Assembly (NCBI GenBank): GCA_002448875.1
Contig: DKAS01000063.1
Location: 1 to 11,006 of the forward strand
Length of the DNA stretch: 11,006 bases
Direction: 5' to 3'
Source of the DNA: Proteobacteria bacterium UBA6920
GTDB lineage: Bacteria; Pseudomonadota; Gammaproteobacteria; SG8-11
The position numbers and the translations under genes were made by a program. Below, in pieces: positions 1 through 6,827 of the stretch (position 1 is its first letter; each line of letters begins with the position of its first letter). The notes below the pieces were generated by a model, which made no database searches, was not told the origin of the DNA, and worked only from the letters and a program-made list of their open reading frames with translations.

Positions 1-878
1 GTATGGCCGCGGGGCACAATATCGATCGCAGCCTGCGCAGAAACAGGCCACTGCCCGCGGCGGTCGCCGATGCCGCGGTGCCCGCAGCGGATACGCAGGA
101 CGAGGATGCGGCCTATGATGCCGCCATCACCCAGTACGAGGCCGATGTGGAGCACGACGAGCAGGCCGAGTCCGACAGCCGCAAGGTCGCCAAGCCGGAG
201 GGGAAACCGGTACAGATGCGGGCGCAGACCGCGTTCTTCACCGCCACCTTCTCCGTCATGGGGCATATCACCGCCGTCGATGGCGAGGTCAACCAGGACG
301 AATATCGCATCATGCAGATGTTGATGGGGCGCATGTCGCTGACCGACGAGCAGCGGGTGGTGGCGGAACGCATCTTCGAACAGGGCAAGGAGGCGGATTT
401 TCCCCTGTTTGCGGTGCTCAAGCAGCTCAAGCGCGAATGCCGCAACAACAGCAACCTGTTGCGGGTGTTTCTCGAAGGCCAGTTGCATGCGGCGTATGCC
501 GACGGCGAGTTGAACCGGCACGAAAAAGACGTGCTGGTGGAAATCAGCAAACGTCTGGGATTCAATCGGCGGGAGTTCGCCCGCACCGACAATATGGTGC
601 GCGCCCAGCACAATCTGGAAACTACACGTGAAGCCGGCAGCAAGAGCGGCATGCAGCGCACCAGCATGTCGGTCGATGACGCCTATGCGGTGCTGGGTTT
701 GTCCTCGCATGTGGCGGACGGCGATATCCAGAAAGCCTACCGCCGGCAAATGAGTCAGCATCATCCGGATAAGTTGGTGGCCAAGGGGCTGCCGGAGGAG
801 ATGGTACGCATGGCCTCGGAAAAAACCACCGAAATCCGCACCGCCTACGAGGTGTTGCGGGTCCACCGCAATTTCTGA
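1..878 (+). CDS. djlA: Membrane-anchored J-domain co-chaperone DjlA (5' end outside window)
   Basis: DjlA-type co-chaperone of DnaK, normally held in the inner membrane by one N-terminal helix with the J domain in the cytoplasm. Numbering from the ATG at 3: GHNIDRSL (4-11) matches the GHMFDKA that directly follows the membrane helix of E. coli DjlA. That ATG is therefore probably internal, and roughly 30 codons including the membrane anchor lie upstream of the window. A TerB-like helical domain (about 72-195) carries two acidic repeats, VDGEVNQDE and ADGELNRHE. The C-terminal J domain (about 224-290) has the HPD triad at 254-256 inside HHPDKLVAKGLPEEM, which is nearly identical to E. coli DjlA. 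Residues 20-70 form an Ala/Asp/Glu-rich linker, longer than in E. coli, while the Gln/Gly-rich linker before the J domain is shortened. The TGA overlaps the next gene's ATG by one base, suggesting translational coupling. Identification is firm; only the N-terminus is missing. Confidence 0.93.
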   Translation, partial: MAAGHNIDRSLRRNRPLPAAVADAAVPAADTQDEDAAYDAAITQYEADVEHDEQAESDSRKVAKPEGKPVQMRAQTAFFTATFSVMGHITAVDGEVNQDEYRIMQMLMGRMSLTDEQRVVAERIFEQGKEADFPLFAVLKQLKRECRNNSNLLRVFLEGQLHAAYADGELNRHEKDVLVEISKRLGFNRREFARTDNMVRAQHNLETTREAGSKSGMQRTSMSVDDAYAVLGLSSHVADGDIQKAYRRQMSQHHPDKLVAKGLPEEMVRMASEKTTEIRTAYEVLRVHRNF

Positions 879-1840
879 TGCCTATGCCGTCGTTAAAATA
901 TCTGTTGGGTTTGCTTATCGGTCTGTGTCTGCTGCCGGCGCAGGCGTCGTTGGCCGGGGTGGTGGCGGGGGGCGATCTCGCCGCGCATATCGATTATCGC
1001 CAGGACTTCATGCAGTGGAGCCTGGCCGGTCCTGGCTGGAATCCGAACATCATTTCCGAACTGACCTGGCGCGACGTGGTGATCCAGCAGGTCGGTTTAA
1101 AGGGCGGGGTGCGCTTCGCCCACTGGCTGGGTGTAGAAGGCAGTTACCAGCACGGCCAGGTACGTTCCGGCCGCGGTCAGGATTCGGACTATGGCGGCGA
1201 CAACCGCAGCCGGGAGTTCTCCCGTTCCTACAACGACACCGATGGCGAAGGCACCCTCGACTATACGCTGGGCGCCCGCCTGTATCTGCCAAAACTGGTG
1301 CGGCCGCTCTGGCAGGTGGTGCCACGGGCGGGGTTTGTGCGTCATGAGCAGACCTGGCGCATGACCAACGGCCGCCAGGCGGTGTCGGATGCTAAAAACC
1401 AGCCGCCGGAGCTGACCGGCGCGCCGCCACCGCTGGGATCCTTCGACGGCCTGAACAGCACCTATGCGGCGGAGTGGACCGGCGTTTACGCGGGAGTACA
1501 GGCGCAATATCGGCTTCTGGACCGGGTGCGGCTGGAGGCTGGTTTGCAGAACCAGTGGCTGGATTACTACGGTTACGCCAACTGGAACTTGATCACCAGT
1601 TTCGAACACCCCAAGAGCTTCGAACAGACCGCCATGGCCGTCGGTTACCTGCTGTCGCTGAGCGCCAGCTATGAGCTGGCACCGGCGCGCTTCTTTCTGA
1701 ACCTGGATTACCAGAAATGGTGGACGGGCAACGGCACCACGCGCTTTTTCCTGGCCGACGGCAGTCGGCCGACGCAACCGTTGAACAAGGTGGATTGGCT
1801 GTCGCGCTCGCTGGGTATTGGCATCGAAATCGCATTCTGA
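878..1840 (+). CDS. Omptin-like outer-membrane beta-barrel protein (putative protease)
   Basis: A 320-residue secreted protein. Residues 1-26 form a signal peptide (Lys7, a hydrophobic Leu/Ile core, then AQASLA). The rest alternates polar and aromatic residues as in a barrel and ends in Phe (IEIAF), the usual BamA-recognised terminus. Length and pattern fit the omptin family (OmpT/Pla), ten-stranded outer-membrane aspartyl-type proteases. Supporting points are SELTWRD (60-66), resembling the OmpT SQLDW segment, and an Asp-Ser-Asp at 102-104 placed like the OmpT Asp83-x-Asp85 pair. FEH at 242-244 falls where OmpT has Asp210-Glu-His212, so His is kept but Phe seems to replace the catalytic Asp. 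This alignment was made by eye, so activity is uncertain. The start at 878 overlaps the djlA stop (TGATG); an in-frame ATG two codons later is possible. A non-proteolytic barrel family is the main alternative. Confidence 0.6.
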   Translation: MPMPSLKYLLGLLIGLCLLPAQASLAGVVAGGDLAAHIDYRQDFMQWSLAGPGWNPNIISELTWRDVVIQQVGLKGGVRFAHWLGVEGSYQHGQVRSGRGQDSDYGGDNRSREFSRSYNDTDGEGTLDYTLGARLYLPKLVRPLWQVVPRAGFVRHEQTWRMTNGRQAVSDAKNQPPELTGAPPPLGSFDGLNSTYAAEWTGVYAGVQAQYRLLDRVRLEAGLQNQWLDYYGYANWNLITSFEHPKSFEQTAMAVGYLLSLSASYELAPARFFLNLDYQKWWTGNGTTRFFLADGSRPTQPLNKVDWLSRSLGIGIEIAF

Positions 1841-1846
1841 GCGTTC

Positions 1847-3583
1847 ATGACCTCTCCCCCTCTGCCAGTATCAGTTAACGGTATTCCCCTGGCCATCGCC
1901 CTGCGGCAGGCGCTGCGCGCAGGCTACCGGGTGCGGCAGCTGCGCAGTGATCTGGTGGCCGGTGTCACCGTGGGGGTGGTCGCGGTGCCGCTGGCCATGG
2001 CCCTGGCGATCGCCAGCGGTGTGCCACCGCAATACGGTCTGTATACCTCCATCGTTGCCGGCATGCTCATCGGCCTGACCGGCGGCTCCCGCTACAGTAT
2101 TTCCGGGCCCACCGCGGCCTTCGTCGTCATTCTTCTGCCCATTACCCATCAATACGGCCTCGGCGGCTTGCTGCTGACCACGGTGCTGGCCGGTTGCATT
2201 CTGCTCGCGCTGGGACTGGGGCGCATGGGGCGCCTGATCGAATTCATTCCCTACCCGGTAACCACGGGGTTCACCGCCGGCATCGCCGTGGTGATCGCGT
2301 TCCTGCAGTTGAAGGATCTGCTGGGACTGCCGGTGGCGGATTTGCCGCTGCATTTTCTCGACAAACTGCTGGTCATCATCGTCGCCCTGCCGGGGGTGCA
2401 CTGGCCGGATCTGCTGACCGGGCTGCTGACGCTGGGTATCCTGCTGCTGTGGCCACGCCTGAAGCTGCGTTTTCCCGGGCACCTGGTGGCAGTCGGGGCG
2501 GGCGCGCTGCTGGCCTGGGTGGCCACGGCCCTGATCCCCGGATTTGAGGTGGCTACCATTGCCTCGCGTTTCAGTTACAGCGTCGCCGGCGTGACCGGCA
2601 ACGGTATTCCGACCATGCCACCGGAATGGCTGCTGCCCTGGCGCATGCCCGACGCCAGCGGGCAGCCTGTGGGCCTGTCGCTGGACCTGCTGCGCGCCCT
2701 GTTGCCATCGGCCTTCACCGTCGCCATGCTGGGCGCCATCGAGTCGCTGCTGTGCGCAGTGGTGGCGGACGGCATGACCGGTGACAAGCACAATCCCAAT
2801 GGCGAGCTGATCGGGCAGGGCCTGGGCAATATCATCGCGCCGTTCTTCGGCGGCATCACCGCCACCGGCGCCATCGCTCGCACCGCCACCAATATCCGTG
2901 CCGGCGCCGTTTCTCCACTGGCCGCCGTGGTGCACGCGCTGACCGTGCTGCTGGCGGTGACCGCCTGCGGCAAGCTGCTGGGTTATCTGCCGATGGCGTC
3001 GCTGGCGGCCTTGCTGATCATTGTCGCCTGGAACATGAGCGAGGCGCGGCATTTCGTCAATATTCTGCGGGTGGCGCCCCGTAGCGATGTGCTGGTGCTG
3101 CTTACCTGTTTCGGCCTGACGGTGGCGGTGGACATGGTGATGGCGGTGGGCGTGGGCGTGGTGCTGGCCTCGCTGCTGTTCATCCGGCGCATGGTGGACA
3201 TGACCCATACCACCCTGGTCAGCGCCGAGCAGCATGCGCATTTGGCCGATCTGCCGCAGCAGGTGGTGGTTTACGATATCAACGGGCCGTTGTTTTTCGG
3301 CGCCGCGGAAAAGGCCATGAGCGTGCTGCAGCGCACCCGTGCCGACGTGCGGGTAGTGATCCTGGACATGAGCGATGTGTCCGAGGTGGATATGACCGGC
3401 ATCGTCGCCCTGGATTCGACGGTGAAGAAGCTCAACAAGACGCGCATCACCGTCATCATCGCCGGCCTCAGCGGCGCCAGCTATCGCAAACTGTTGCGCG
3501 CCGGCCTGCGCAAAGAGCCGGGACGCCTGGATTTCTACACCACTATCCGCGAAGCCCGCGATGCCGCTCTGCGCATGCTGTAG
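1847..3583 (+). CDS. dauA: SulP-family anion/C4-dicarboxylate transporter with STAS domain (DauA-like)
   Basis: A 578-residue inner-membrane carrier of the SLC26/SulP family. The membrane domain (about 35-447) opens with the SulP signature around PQYGLYTSIVAG (61-72) and SISGPTAAF (84-92). It also has a long block (298-349) reading AIESLLCAVVADGMTGDKH then GQGLGNIIAPFFGG, nearly identical to E. coli DauA, an aerobic C4-dicarboxylate (succinate, aspartate) transporter. VAWNMSEA (393-400) is also shared. The cytoplasmic STAS domain covers about 470-575 (DINGPLFFGAA, then VVILDMSDVSEVDMTG). Its VDMTG (514-518) lies at the loop that carries the phosphorylated Ser in SpoIIAA-like STAS domains. Length matches DauA (about 560). 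The gene starts 6 bases after the barrel gene and probably shares its transcript. The family also includes bicarbonate and sulfate carriers, so the family call is certain but the substrate is inferred from similarity. Confidence 0.9.
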   Translation: MTSPPLPVSVNGIPLAIALRQALRAGYRVRQLRSDLVAGVTVGVVAVPLAMALAIASGVPPQYGLYTSIVAGMLIGLTGGSRYSISGPTAAFVVILLPITHQYGLGGLLLTTVLAGCILLALGLGRMGRLIEFIPYPVTTGFTAGIAVVIAFLQLKDLLGLPVADLPLHFLDKLLVIIVALPGVHWPDLLTGLLTLGILLLWPRLKLRFPGHLVAVGAGALLAWVATALIPGFEVATIASRFSYSVAGVTGNGIPTMPPEWLLPWRMPDASGQPVGLSLDLLRALLPSAFTVAMLGAIESLLCAVVADGMTGDKHNPNGELIGQGLGNIIAPFFGGITATGAIARTATNIRAGAVSPLAAVVHALTVLLAVTACGKLLGYLPMASLAALLIIVAWNMSEARHFVNILRVAPRSDVLVLLTCFGLTVAVDMVMAVGVGVVLASLLFIRRMVDMTHTTLVSAEQHAHLADLPQQVVVYDINGPLFFGAAEKAMSVLQRTRADVRVVILDMSDVSEVDMTGIVALDSTVKKLNKTRITVIIAGLSGASYRKLLRAGLRKEPGRLDFYTTIREARDAALRML

Positions 3584-3585
3584 CC

Positions 3586-3605
3586 GGCGCTTTACCAGTA
3601 GCGCC
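3586..3605. terminator. Hairpin between convergent genes (weak terminator candidate)
   Basis: GGCGCT (3586-3591) and AGCGCC (3600-3605) form a perfect 6-bp inverted repeat around an 8-base loop. It lies exactly where the dauA-like gene (stop 3581-3583) and the convergent copD-like gene (stop 3592-3594) meet. No T-run follows on either strand, so it is not a canonical intrinsic terminator. In GC-rich DNA a stem this short can arise by chance. Confidence 0.2.
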
Positions 3606-4047
3606 CGCCGCCGGCGACCACGACGACGATCAGACCCAGCGACATATTGATCAGCACCACCTGGCGAATGCGCGCCAGGCTGGCGCCGCCGGTCTTGAAG
3701 TCCTTGTCGGCCACCGCACGCACCAGCTGCTTGTAAGGGCCGAAGAACACATAGCTGTACAGCGCCACCATCAGCAGCCCCAGGCCGTGCATGATGTGCA
3801 CGTGCTTGCCCACGGCCGCGAAACCGCCCATTTCGCCGAACACCATCCAGTAGCCGGTGAGCAGCAGCAGCACCACCGCTTTCCATACCCAGAGAAAAAA
3901 CTTGCGAAAAACCTGTGCCCACAGCGGCAGGCGCAGCGGCGGTTCCAGCAGGGTGGCGGCCACCGGGCGCAGCGCCATGTAGGCGAAAAACATGCCGCCG
4001 ACCCAGATAACGGCGGCAAGCAGGTGCAGGGTAATGGCGATCATCAT
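3592..4047 (-). CDS. Small CopD-family integral membrane protein
   Basis: A 151-residue, four-helix inner-membrane protein. Hydrophobic segments lie at about 3-25, 51-71, 86-104 and 130-146. The N-terminal ITLHLLAAVIWVGGMFF, with His8 and the W-VGG-F motif, is typical of the CopD (copper resistance D) superfamily. His82, His84 and His87 (KHVHIMHG) could bind metal or haem. It is half the length of classical CopD, as is common for stand-alone single-domain members. The start at 4047 is supported by AAAGGAG 11 bases upstream (plus-strand 4059-4065); a second ATG follows directly. It lies 81 bases downstream of the CusS-like kinase on the same strand, so it may be the third gene of the metal-sensing operon and could act in copper uptake or tolerance. 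That role is inferred from context. A haem-linked membrane protein is an alternative. Confidence 0.75.
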   Translation of the reverse strand: MMIAITLHLLAAVIWVGGMFFAYMALRPVAATLLEPPLRLPLWAQVFRKFFLWVWKAVVLLLLTGYWMVFGEMGGFAAVGKHVHIMHGLGLLMVALYSYVFFGPYKQLVRAVADKDFKTGGASLARIRQVVLINMSLGLIVVVVAGGGRYW

Positions 4048-4058
4048 GACGGATGTTG

Positions 4059-4065
4059 CTCCTTT
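4059..4065 (-). promoter_or_regulatory. Ribosome binding site of the CopD-family gene
   Basis: Read on the minus strand this is AAAGGAG, 11 bases before the ATG at 4047. It is the clearest Shine-Dalgarno sequence among the window's genes and favours the first of two adjacent ATG codons. It also shows that this gene, unlike the coupled kinase upstream, can start translation independently. Confidence 0.65.
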
Positions 4066-4128
4066 AGACTTGGCGGAGGCATATTGTAGGGGAAAACCGA
4101 GCTCTCCACTAGGATAAGAGCGTGAGAC

Positions 4129-5505
4129 TCAGGCCACGGTCGGTGCGCTGACAGGAATAGCCAGGGAAAATTCCGTGGCTTGGGCGTCAGAGCGCACACC
4201 GACCCGGCCGCCATGGGCATCGGCGATGGCTTTGACGATGGCCAGGCCCAGTCCGGTGCCTTCGCCGTCCCGCTGCCGGGACGGGTCGACACGGTAAAAA
4301 CGCTCGAACAGGTGCGGTAAATGCTCGGCGGCGATGGCGGCGCCCGGGTTGCTGACGCAGACTTCCGCCGTGGCGGCGGTTTGCCGCAGGCGCACGGTTA
4401 CCGCCCGGCCGGGCGGTGTATGGCGGATGGCATTGGACAGCAGATTAGCGATGGCGCGGCGCAGCATCAGGCGGTCGCCGCGGGCGCGCGCTTCGCCGTC
4501 CAGGGTCAGAGTCAGTTGCCGGTCCTCGGCCAGCATGCCGTAGTAGTCGAACAGATCGCGGGTCTGCGCCGCCAGATCGACTTCGTCGTCGCTGGGCGGC
4601 ACACGCAGGTTGCCGGTTTTGGCCAGGAACAGCATGTCGCCCACCATCTGCGCCAGACGTTCATACTCCTCCATGCTGGAATAGAGGATCTCGCGGTACT
4701 GATCCGCGCTGCGCGCCTGGGTCAGGGCGACCTGGGTCTGGGTCATCAGAACCGTGATGGGGGTGCGCAGTTCATGGGCGATGTCATCGGAGAAATGCGC
4801 CAGTCGGACAAAGGACTGTTCCAGGCGCTGCAGCAGCGCATTGAAGGCGCTCACCAGTTCCGCCAGTTCCCGCGGCACCCGATCCGGCGCCAGGCGGGTG
4901 TGCAGGGCCTGGGCGCCGATGCGATGCAGCTGGTCGGAGATGCGGCGCAGGGGTTTGTGCCCCTGGCGCACGCCCAGCCAGCCGAGAATGCCGGCGATGA
5001 CGATGCTGGCTGCCACCATCAGCCACAGGGTGCGGTGGAAGTGCTGGAGAAAATGCGCGTGGTAGTCGATGGCCAGGGTGATGAATATGTGAAAAGGGCT
5101 GCCGGCCACCGGTGCGGCAGCGCTGCGCTGCAGCACCCGATAGCGGTGTTCCCCTTCCTGCCAGGTCTGAATTTTCCCACCGGCAGCCGGCGTGTCCGGC
5201 CAGGGGCCGCCGCTGTCGTAGAGTATGCCGCCGGTGGCATCGACCACCCGCAGGGCAATGCCATGGTGGCCGGTCAACAGATCCGCGAAGTGCTGACGCA
5301 TATGCGCCTGGCCTTCGCCGGTGCTTAGTCCGGGCAGCGAGTTTTCCACCACTTGCGCCACCGCGCGCAATTCTCTGCCGTCTTCGCTGGCGAAATGCTG
5401 CTCGATGGCGCGCACGATGAACCAGCCGAACAGGGTGAAGACCAGGGCGGCAATGCCGGCGAACAACAGGGTCAGGCGCAGGCCCAGGGACAGGGGCCGC
5501 GTCAC
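4129..5505 (-). CDS. CusS/CopS-type heavy-metal sensor histidine kinase
   Basis: A 458-residue inner-membrane kinase that would phosphorylate the regulator encoded just upstream. Order: membrane helix (about 10-32), periplasmic sensor (about 36-158), second helix (about 159-178), HAMP (about 179-232), HisKA with the phospho-acceptor His244 in [13 protein letters not shown], and HATPase with N-box NLLSN (354-358), NPGAA, and G-box GEGTGLGL (414-421). [13 protein letters not shown] is characteristic of copper/silver/zinc sensors (CusS, CopS, SilS), and the length fits. Just before the second helix is a His cluster, [11 protein letters not shown], with His149, 151, 155 and 157, a plausible metal-sensing site. 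Translation starts with GTG at 5505, overlapping the regulator's TGA (GTGA), so the two are translationally coupled; no good ribosome binding site is seen. Copper as the signal is inferred from family and from the neighbouring CopD-like gene. Confidence 0.9.
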   Translation of the reverse strand: MTRPLSLGLRLTLLFAGIAALVFTLFGWFIVRAIEQHFASEDGRELRAVAQVVENSLPGLSTGEGQAHMRQHFADLLTGHHGIALRVVDATGGILYDSGGPWPDTPAAGGKIQTWQEGEHRYRVLQRSAAAPVAGSPFHIFITLAIDYHAHFLQHFHRTLWLMVAASIVIAGILGWLGVRQGHKPLRRISDQLHRIGAQALHTRLAPDRVPRELAELVSAFNALLQRLEQSFVRLAHFSDDIAHELRTPITVLMTQTQVALTQARSADQYREILYSSMEEYERLAQMVGDMLFLAKTGNLRVPPSDDEVDLAAQTRDLFDYYGMLAEDRQLTLTLDGEARARGDRLMLRRAIANLLSNAIRHTPPGRAVTVRLRQTAATAEVCVSNPGAAIAAEHLPHLFERFYRVDPSRQRDGEGTGLGLAIVKAIADAHGGRVGVRSDAQATEFSLAIPVSAPTVA

Positions 5506-6188
5506 TGCGAAGTATCCCGGTCGTCCAGGCAGTAGCCCATGCCGCGCACCGTATGAATCAGCTTGCGCGGAAAGTCATCGTCGATCTTGCCGCGCAGGCG
5601 ACGGATGGCGACATCGATGACGTTGGTATCGCTGTCGAAGTTCATATCCCACACCTGGGAGGCGATCAGGGATCGTGGCAGCACTTCGCCGTGCCGGCGC
5701 ATCAGCAGTTCCAGCAGGGCGAATTCCTTATTGGTCAGGACGACGCGCCGGCCGCCGCGCTGCACCCGGCGGCGCGTCACATCCAGTTCCAGATCGGCGA
5801 TGCGCAGCACCTGCTCGGCGGCGGGCGCCATGCCGCGGCGCAGCAGAGTGCGCACCCGGGCCAGCAGTTCGGCGAAGGCGAAGGGCTTGACCAGATAGTC
5901 GTCGGCGCCGGCTTCCAGGCCCTTGACCCGGTCGTCGATGCTGTCCCGGGCGGTGAGAAACAACACCGGCATGCCGCGCCCGGCGGCACGCAGCGCCTGC
6001 AGCAGGCGCCAGCCGTCGATATCGGGGAGCATGACGTCAAGGATGATCAGGTCATAGGATTCGGTCATCGCCAGATGATGGCCGTCCAGGCCGTTGACCG
6101 TCAGATCGACGACGAAACCGGCCTCGCTCAGCCCTTGCTTGAGGTAGGCGCCGGTCTTGGTTTCATCCTCGACGATCAGTATTTTCAT
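5502..6188 (-). CDS. CusR/CopR-type response regulator (OmpR/PhoB family)
   Basis: A 228-residue transcription factor. The receiver domain (1-118) has Glu8-Asp9, phosphorylated Asp51 ([12 protein letters not shown]), Thr79 and Lys101 (DDYLVKPF). A winged-helix DNA-binding domain covers about 128-222 ([19 protein letters not shown], then the recognition region [18 protein letters not shown]). The opening [20 protein letters not shown] and the [11 protein letters not shown] ending are typical of heavy-metal regulators such as CusR, CopR and SilR. The start was set at 6188, where homologues begin; the open frame continues upstream to 6635, but that part crosses a relic gene on the other strand and shows no regulator-like sequence. 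No strong ribosome binding site or inverted-repeat metal box was found just upstream, so its promoter is not located. It forms a coupled pair with the kinase at 4129-5505. Confidence 0.92.
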   Translation of the reverse strand: MKILIVEDETKTGAYLKQGLSEAGFVVDLTVNGLDGHHLAMTESYDLIILDVMLPDIDGWRLLQALRAAGRGMPVLFLTARDSIDDRVKGLEAGADDYLVKPFAFAELLARVRTLLRRGMAPAAEQVLRIADLELDVTRRRVQRGGRRVVLTNKEFALLELLMRRHGEVLPRSLIASQVWDMNFDSDTNVIDVAIRRLRGKIDDDFPRKLIHTVRGMGYCLDDRDTSQ

Positions 6189-6206
6189 GTGCTGTGACGA
6201 AACTTT

Positions 6207-6222
6207 GCAGCCCTCCGGCTGC
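6207..6222. repeat. Short perfect hairpin in the metal-regulator leader
   Basis: GCAGCC (6207-6212) and GGCTGC (6217-6222) flank a 4-base loop about 20 bases upstream of the regulator's ATG. There is no T-run, so it is not a terminator. It could be an mRNA leader stem or chance in GC-rich sequence. Confidence 0.25.
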
Positions 6223-6287
6223 GCCGGGGAGGCGGTAGAAATTTGACCATACGGCAGTGGGTCGATAAAACTCCCCTTGCATGCCAC

Positions 6288-6638
6288 TGGATACGCAAAA
6301 AACTGCAGTCCACCAACGAGGAATTGCTTACAGTCAACGATGAGTTGCAGGTCAACACCCGGGAGTTGGAAGGATTGGCCAACGATTTGCAGAATATCCA
6401 GGACCGCGTGGACTATCTTCTGATCGCTGTAGACCAGGATCTTCGCGTTACCCGCTTCGCTCCCGCCATCGATGAGTTGGTGCCGGCCAAGGAGATTAAC
6501 ATCGGCGACAGCGGAACGCAAATGCCCTGGCGCATAGATATTCCGGAGTTGCGTCAGTTGATAAACGGCGTAAAGAAGCTCGGAAAAGCGCATGAAGAGC
6601 CGGTGTTGTTGGAGCGGCGAAATTTTTCGATGCATGGA
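6288..6638 (+). pseudogene. Fragment of a CheB/CheR/PAS-type signalling protein
   Basis: A translated stretch from about 6294 to 6636 reads like the middle of large CheB-CheR-PAS sensor proteins: a coiled coil ([19 protein letters not shown]), then [13 protein letters not shown], then the start of a PAS domain ([18 protein letters not shown]), followed by [13 protein letters not shown] and [15 protein letters not shown]. In intact proteins this would follow CheR methyltransferase sequence and continue through PAS and kinase domains. Here neither side is present. Upstream the frame has a TGA shortly before 6243, and downstream the similarity stops at about 6636. The frame stays open further only because it runs antisense through the lipoprotein gene. 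Base composition is visibly more AT-rich than the flanking genes. It is best read as a truncated remnant of a deleted or transferred gene, lying against the divergent metal regulator. A short expressed peptide is possible but unsupported. Confidence 0.7.
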
Positions 6639-6735
6639 TATCTTCGCCCGCCCGAAACAGATCGGCGTAACCGGTGCCCAGGGTTACGGCGTGCGCCACC
6701 CGATTACCGCCAGGGAATTTCTCGGCACGCTGTAA
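6634..6735 (+). pseudogene. Orphan C-terminal coding fragment, unrecognised
   Basis: In a different frame from the PAS relic, 33 codons run from 6634 to a TAA at 6733-6735 and read [14 protein letters not shown] and later [17 protein letters not shown]. Third codon positions are mostly G or C, as in the real genes here, and the peptide looks like a natural protein C-terminus. I do not recognise the family. It begins just where the PAS similarity ends, so it may mark a deletion or frameshift junction. A 45-codon frame from the ATG at 6592 would also cover it, but its first part overlaps the PAS relic. It also contains a 7-bp inverted repeat (6666-6672 and 6682-6688). This could still be noise. 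Confidence 0.35.
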
Positions 6736-6827
6736 CGGTACAAAAGGTTCGGGTCGACGCCTTGAATACACACGGCAGCGCCGGCGGTACAAAGGCAGGA
6801 CCAAGCGACGCGTATCCGTCTTGCCGC
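6736..6827. other. Short non-coding gap after the lipoprotein gene
   Basis: This stretch lies between the orphan coding tail and the stop codon of the minus-strand lipoprotein gene. I see no gene and no hairpin followed by a T-run on either strand, so the transcription terminator of the lipoprotein gene is not identified. Confidence 0.4.

Noticed and set aside
1097..1777. A 226-codon minus-strand open frame opposite the barrel gene
   Set aside because: The plus strand has a signal peptide, barrel pattern, terminal Phe and an overlap with djlA; the minus-strand product has none of these.
3586..3605. Strong bidirectional terminator at the convergent gene ends
   Set aside because: The stem is only 6 bp and no T-run follows on either strand, so it is listed only as a weak candidate.
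1871..3922. A 683-codon open frame on the minus strand across the transporter and the copD-like gene
   Set aside because: It is a mirror of high GC coding sequence: the product is His/Gln/Gly-rich without domains, while the opposite strand encodes an unmistakable SulP protein.
4321..5328. A 335-codon plus-strand open frame opposite the CusS-like kinase
   Set aside because: It is the antisense of a well-supported kinase with all catalytic boxes; its own product shows no recognisable domain.
6189..6300. A CusR-like metal box or clear promoter upstream of the metal regulator
   Set aside because: No long inverted repeat of the copper-box type and no convincing -35/-10 pair could be found by eye.
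6189..6635. Upstream extension of the metal response regulator to 377 codons
   Set aside because: Homologues begin at MKILIVED. The added segment overlaps the opposite-strand relic and has no receiver-type sequence.
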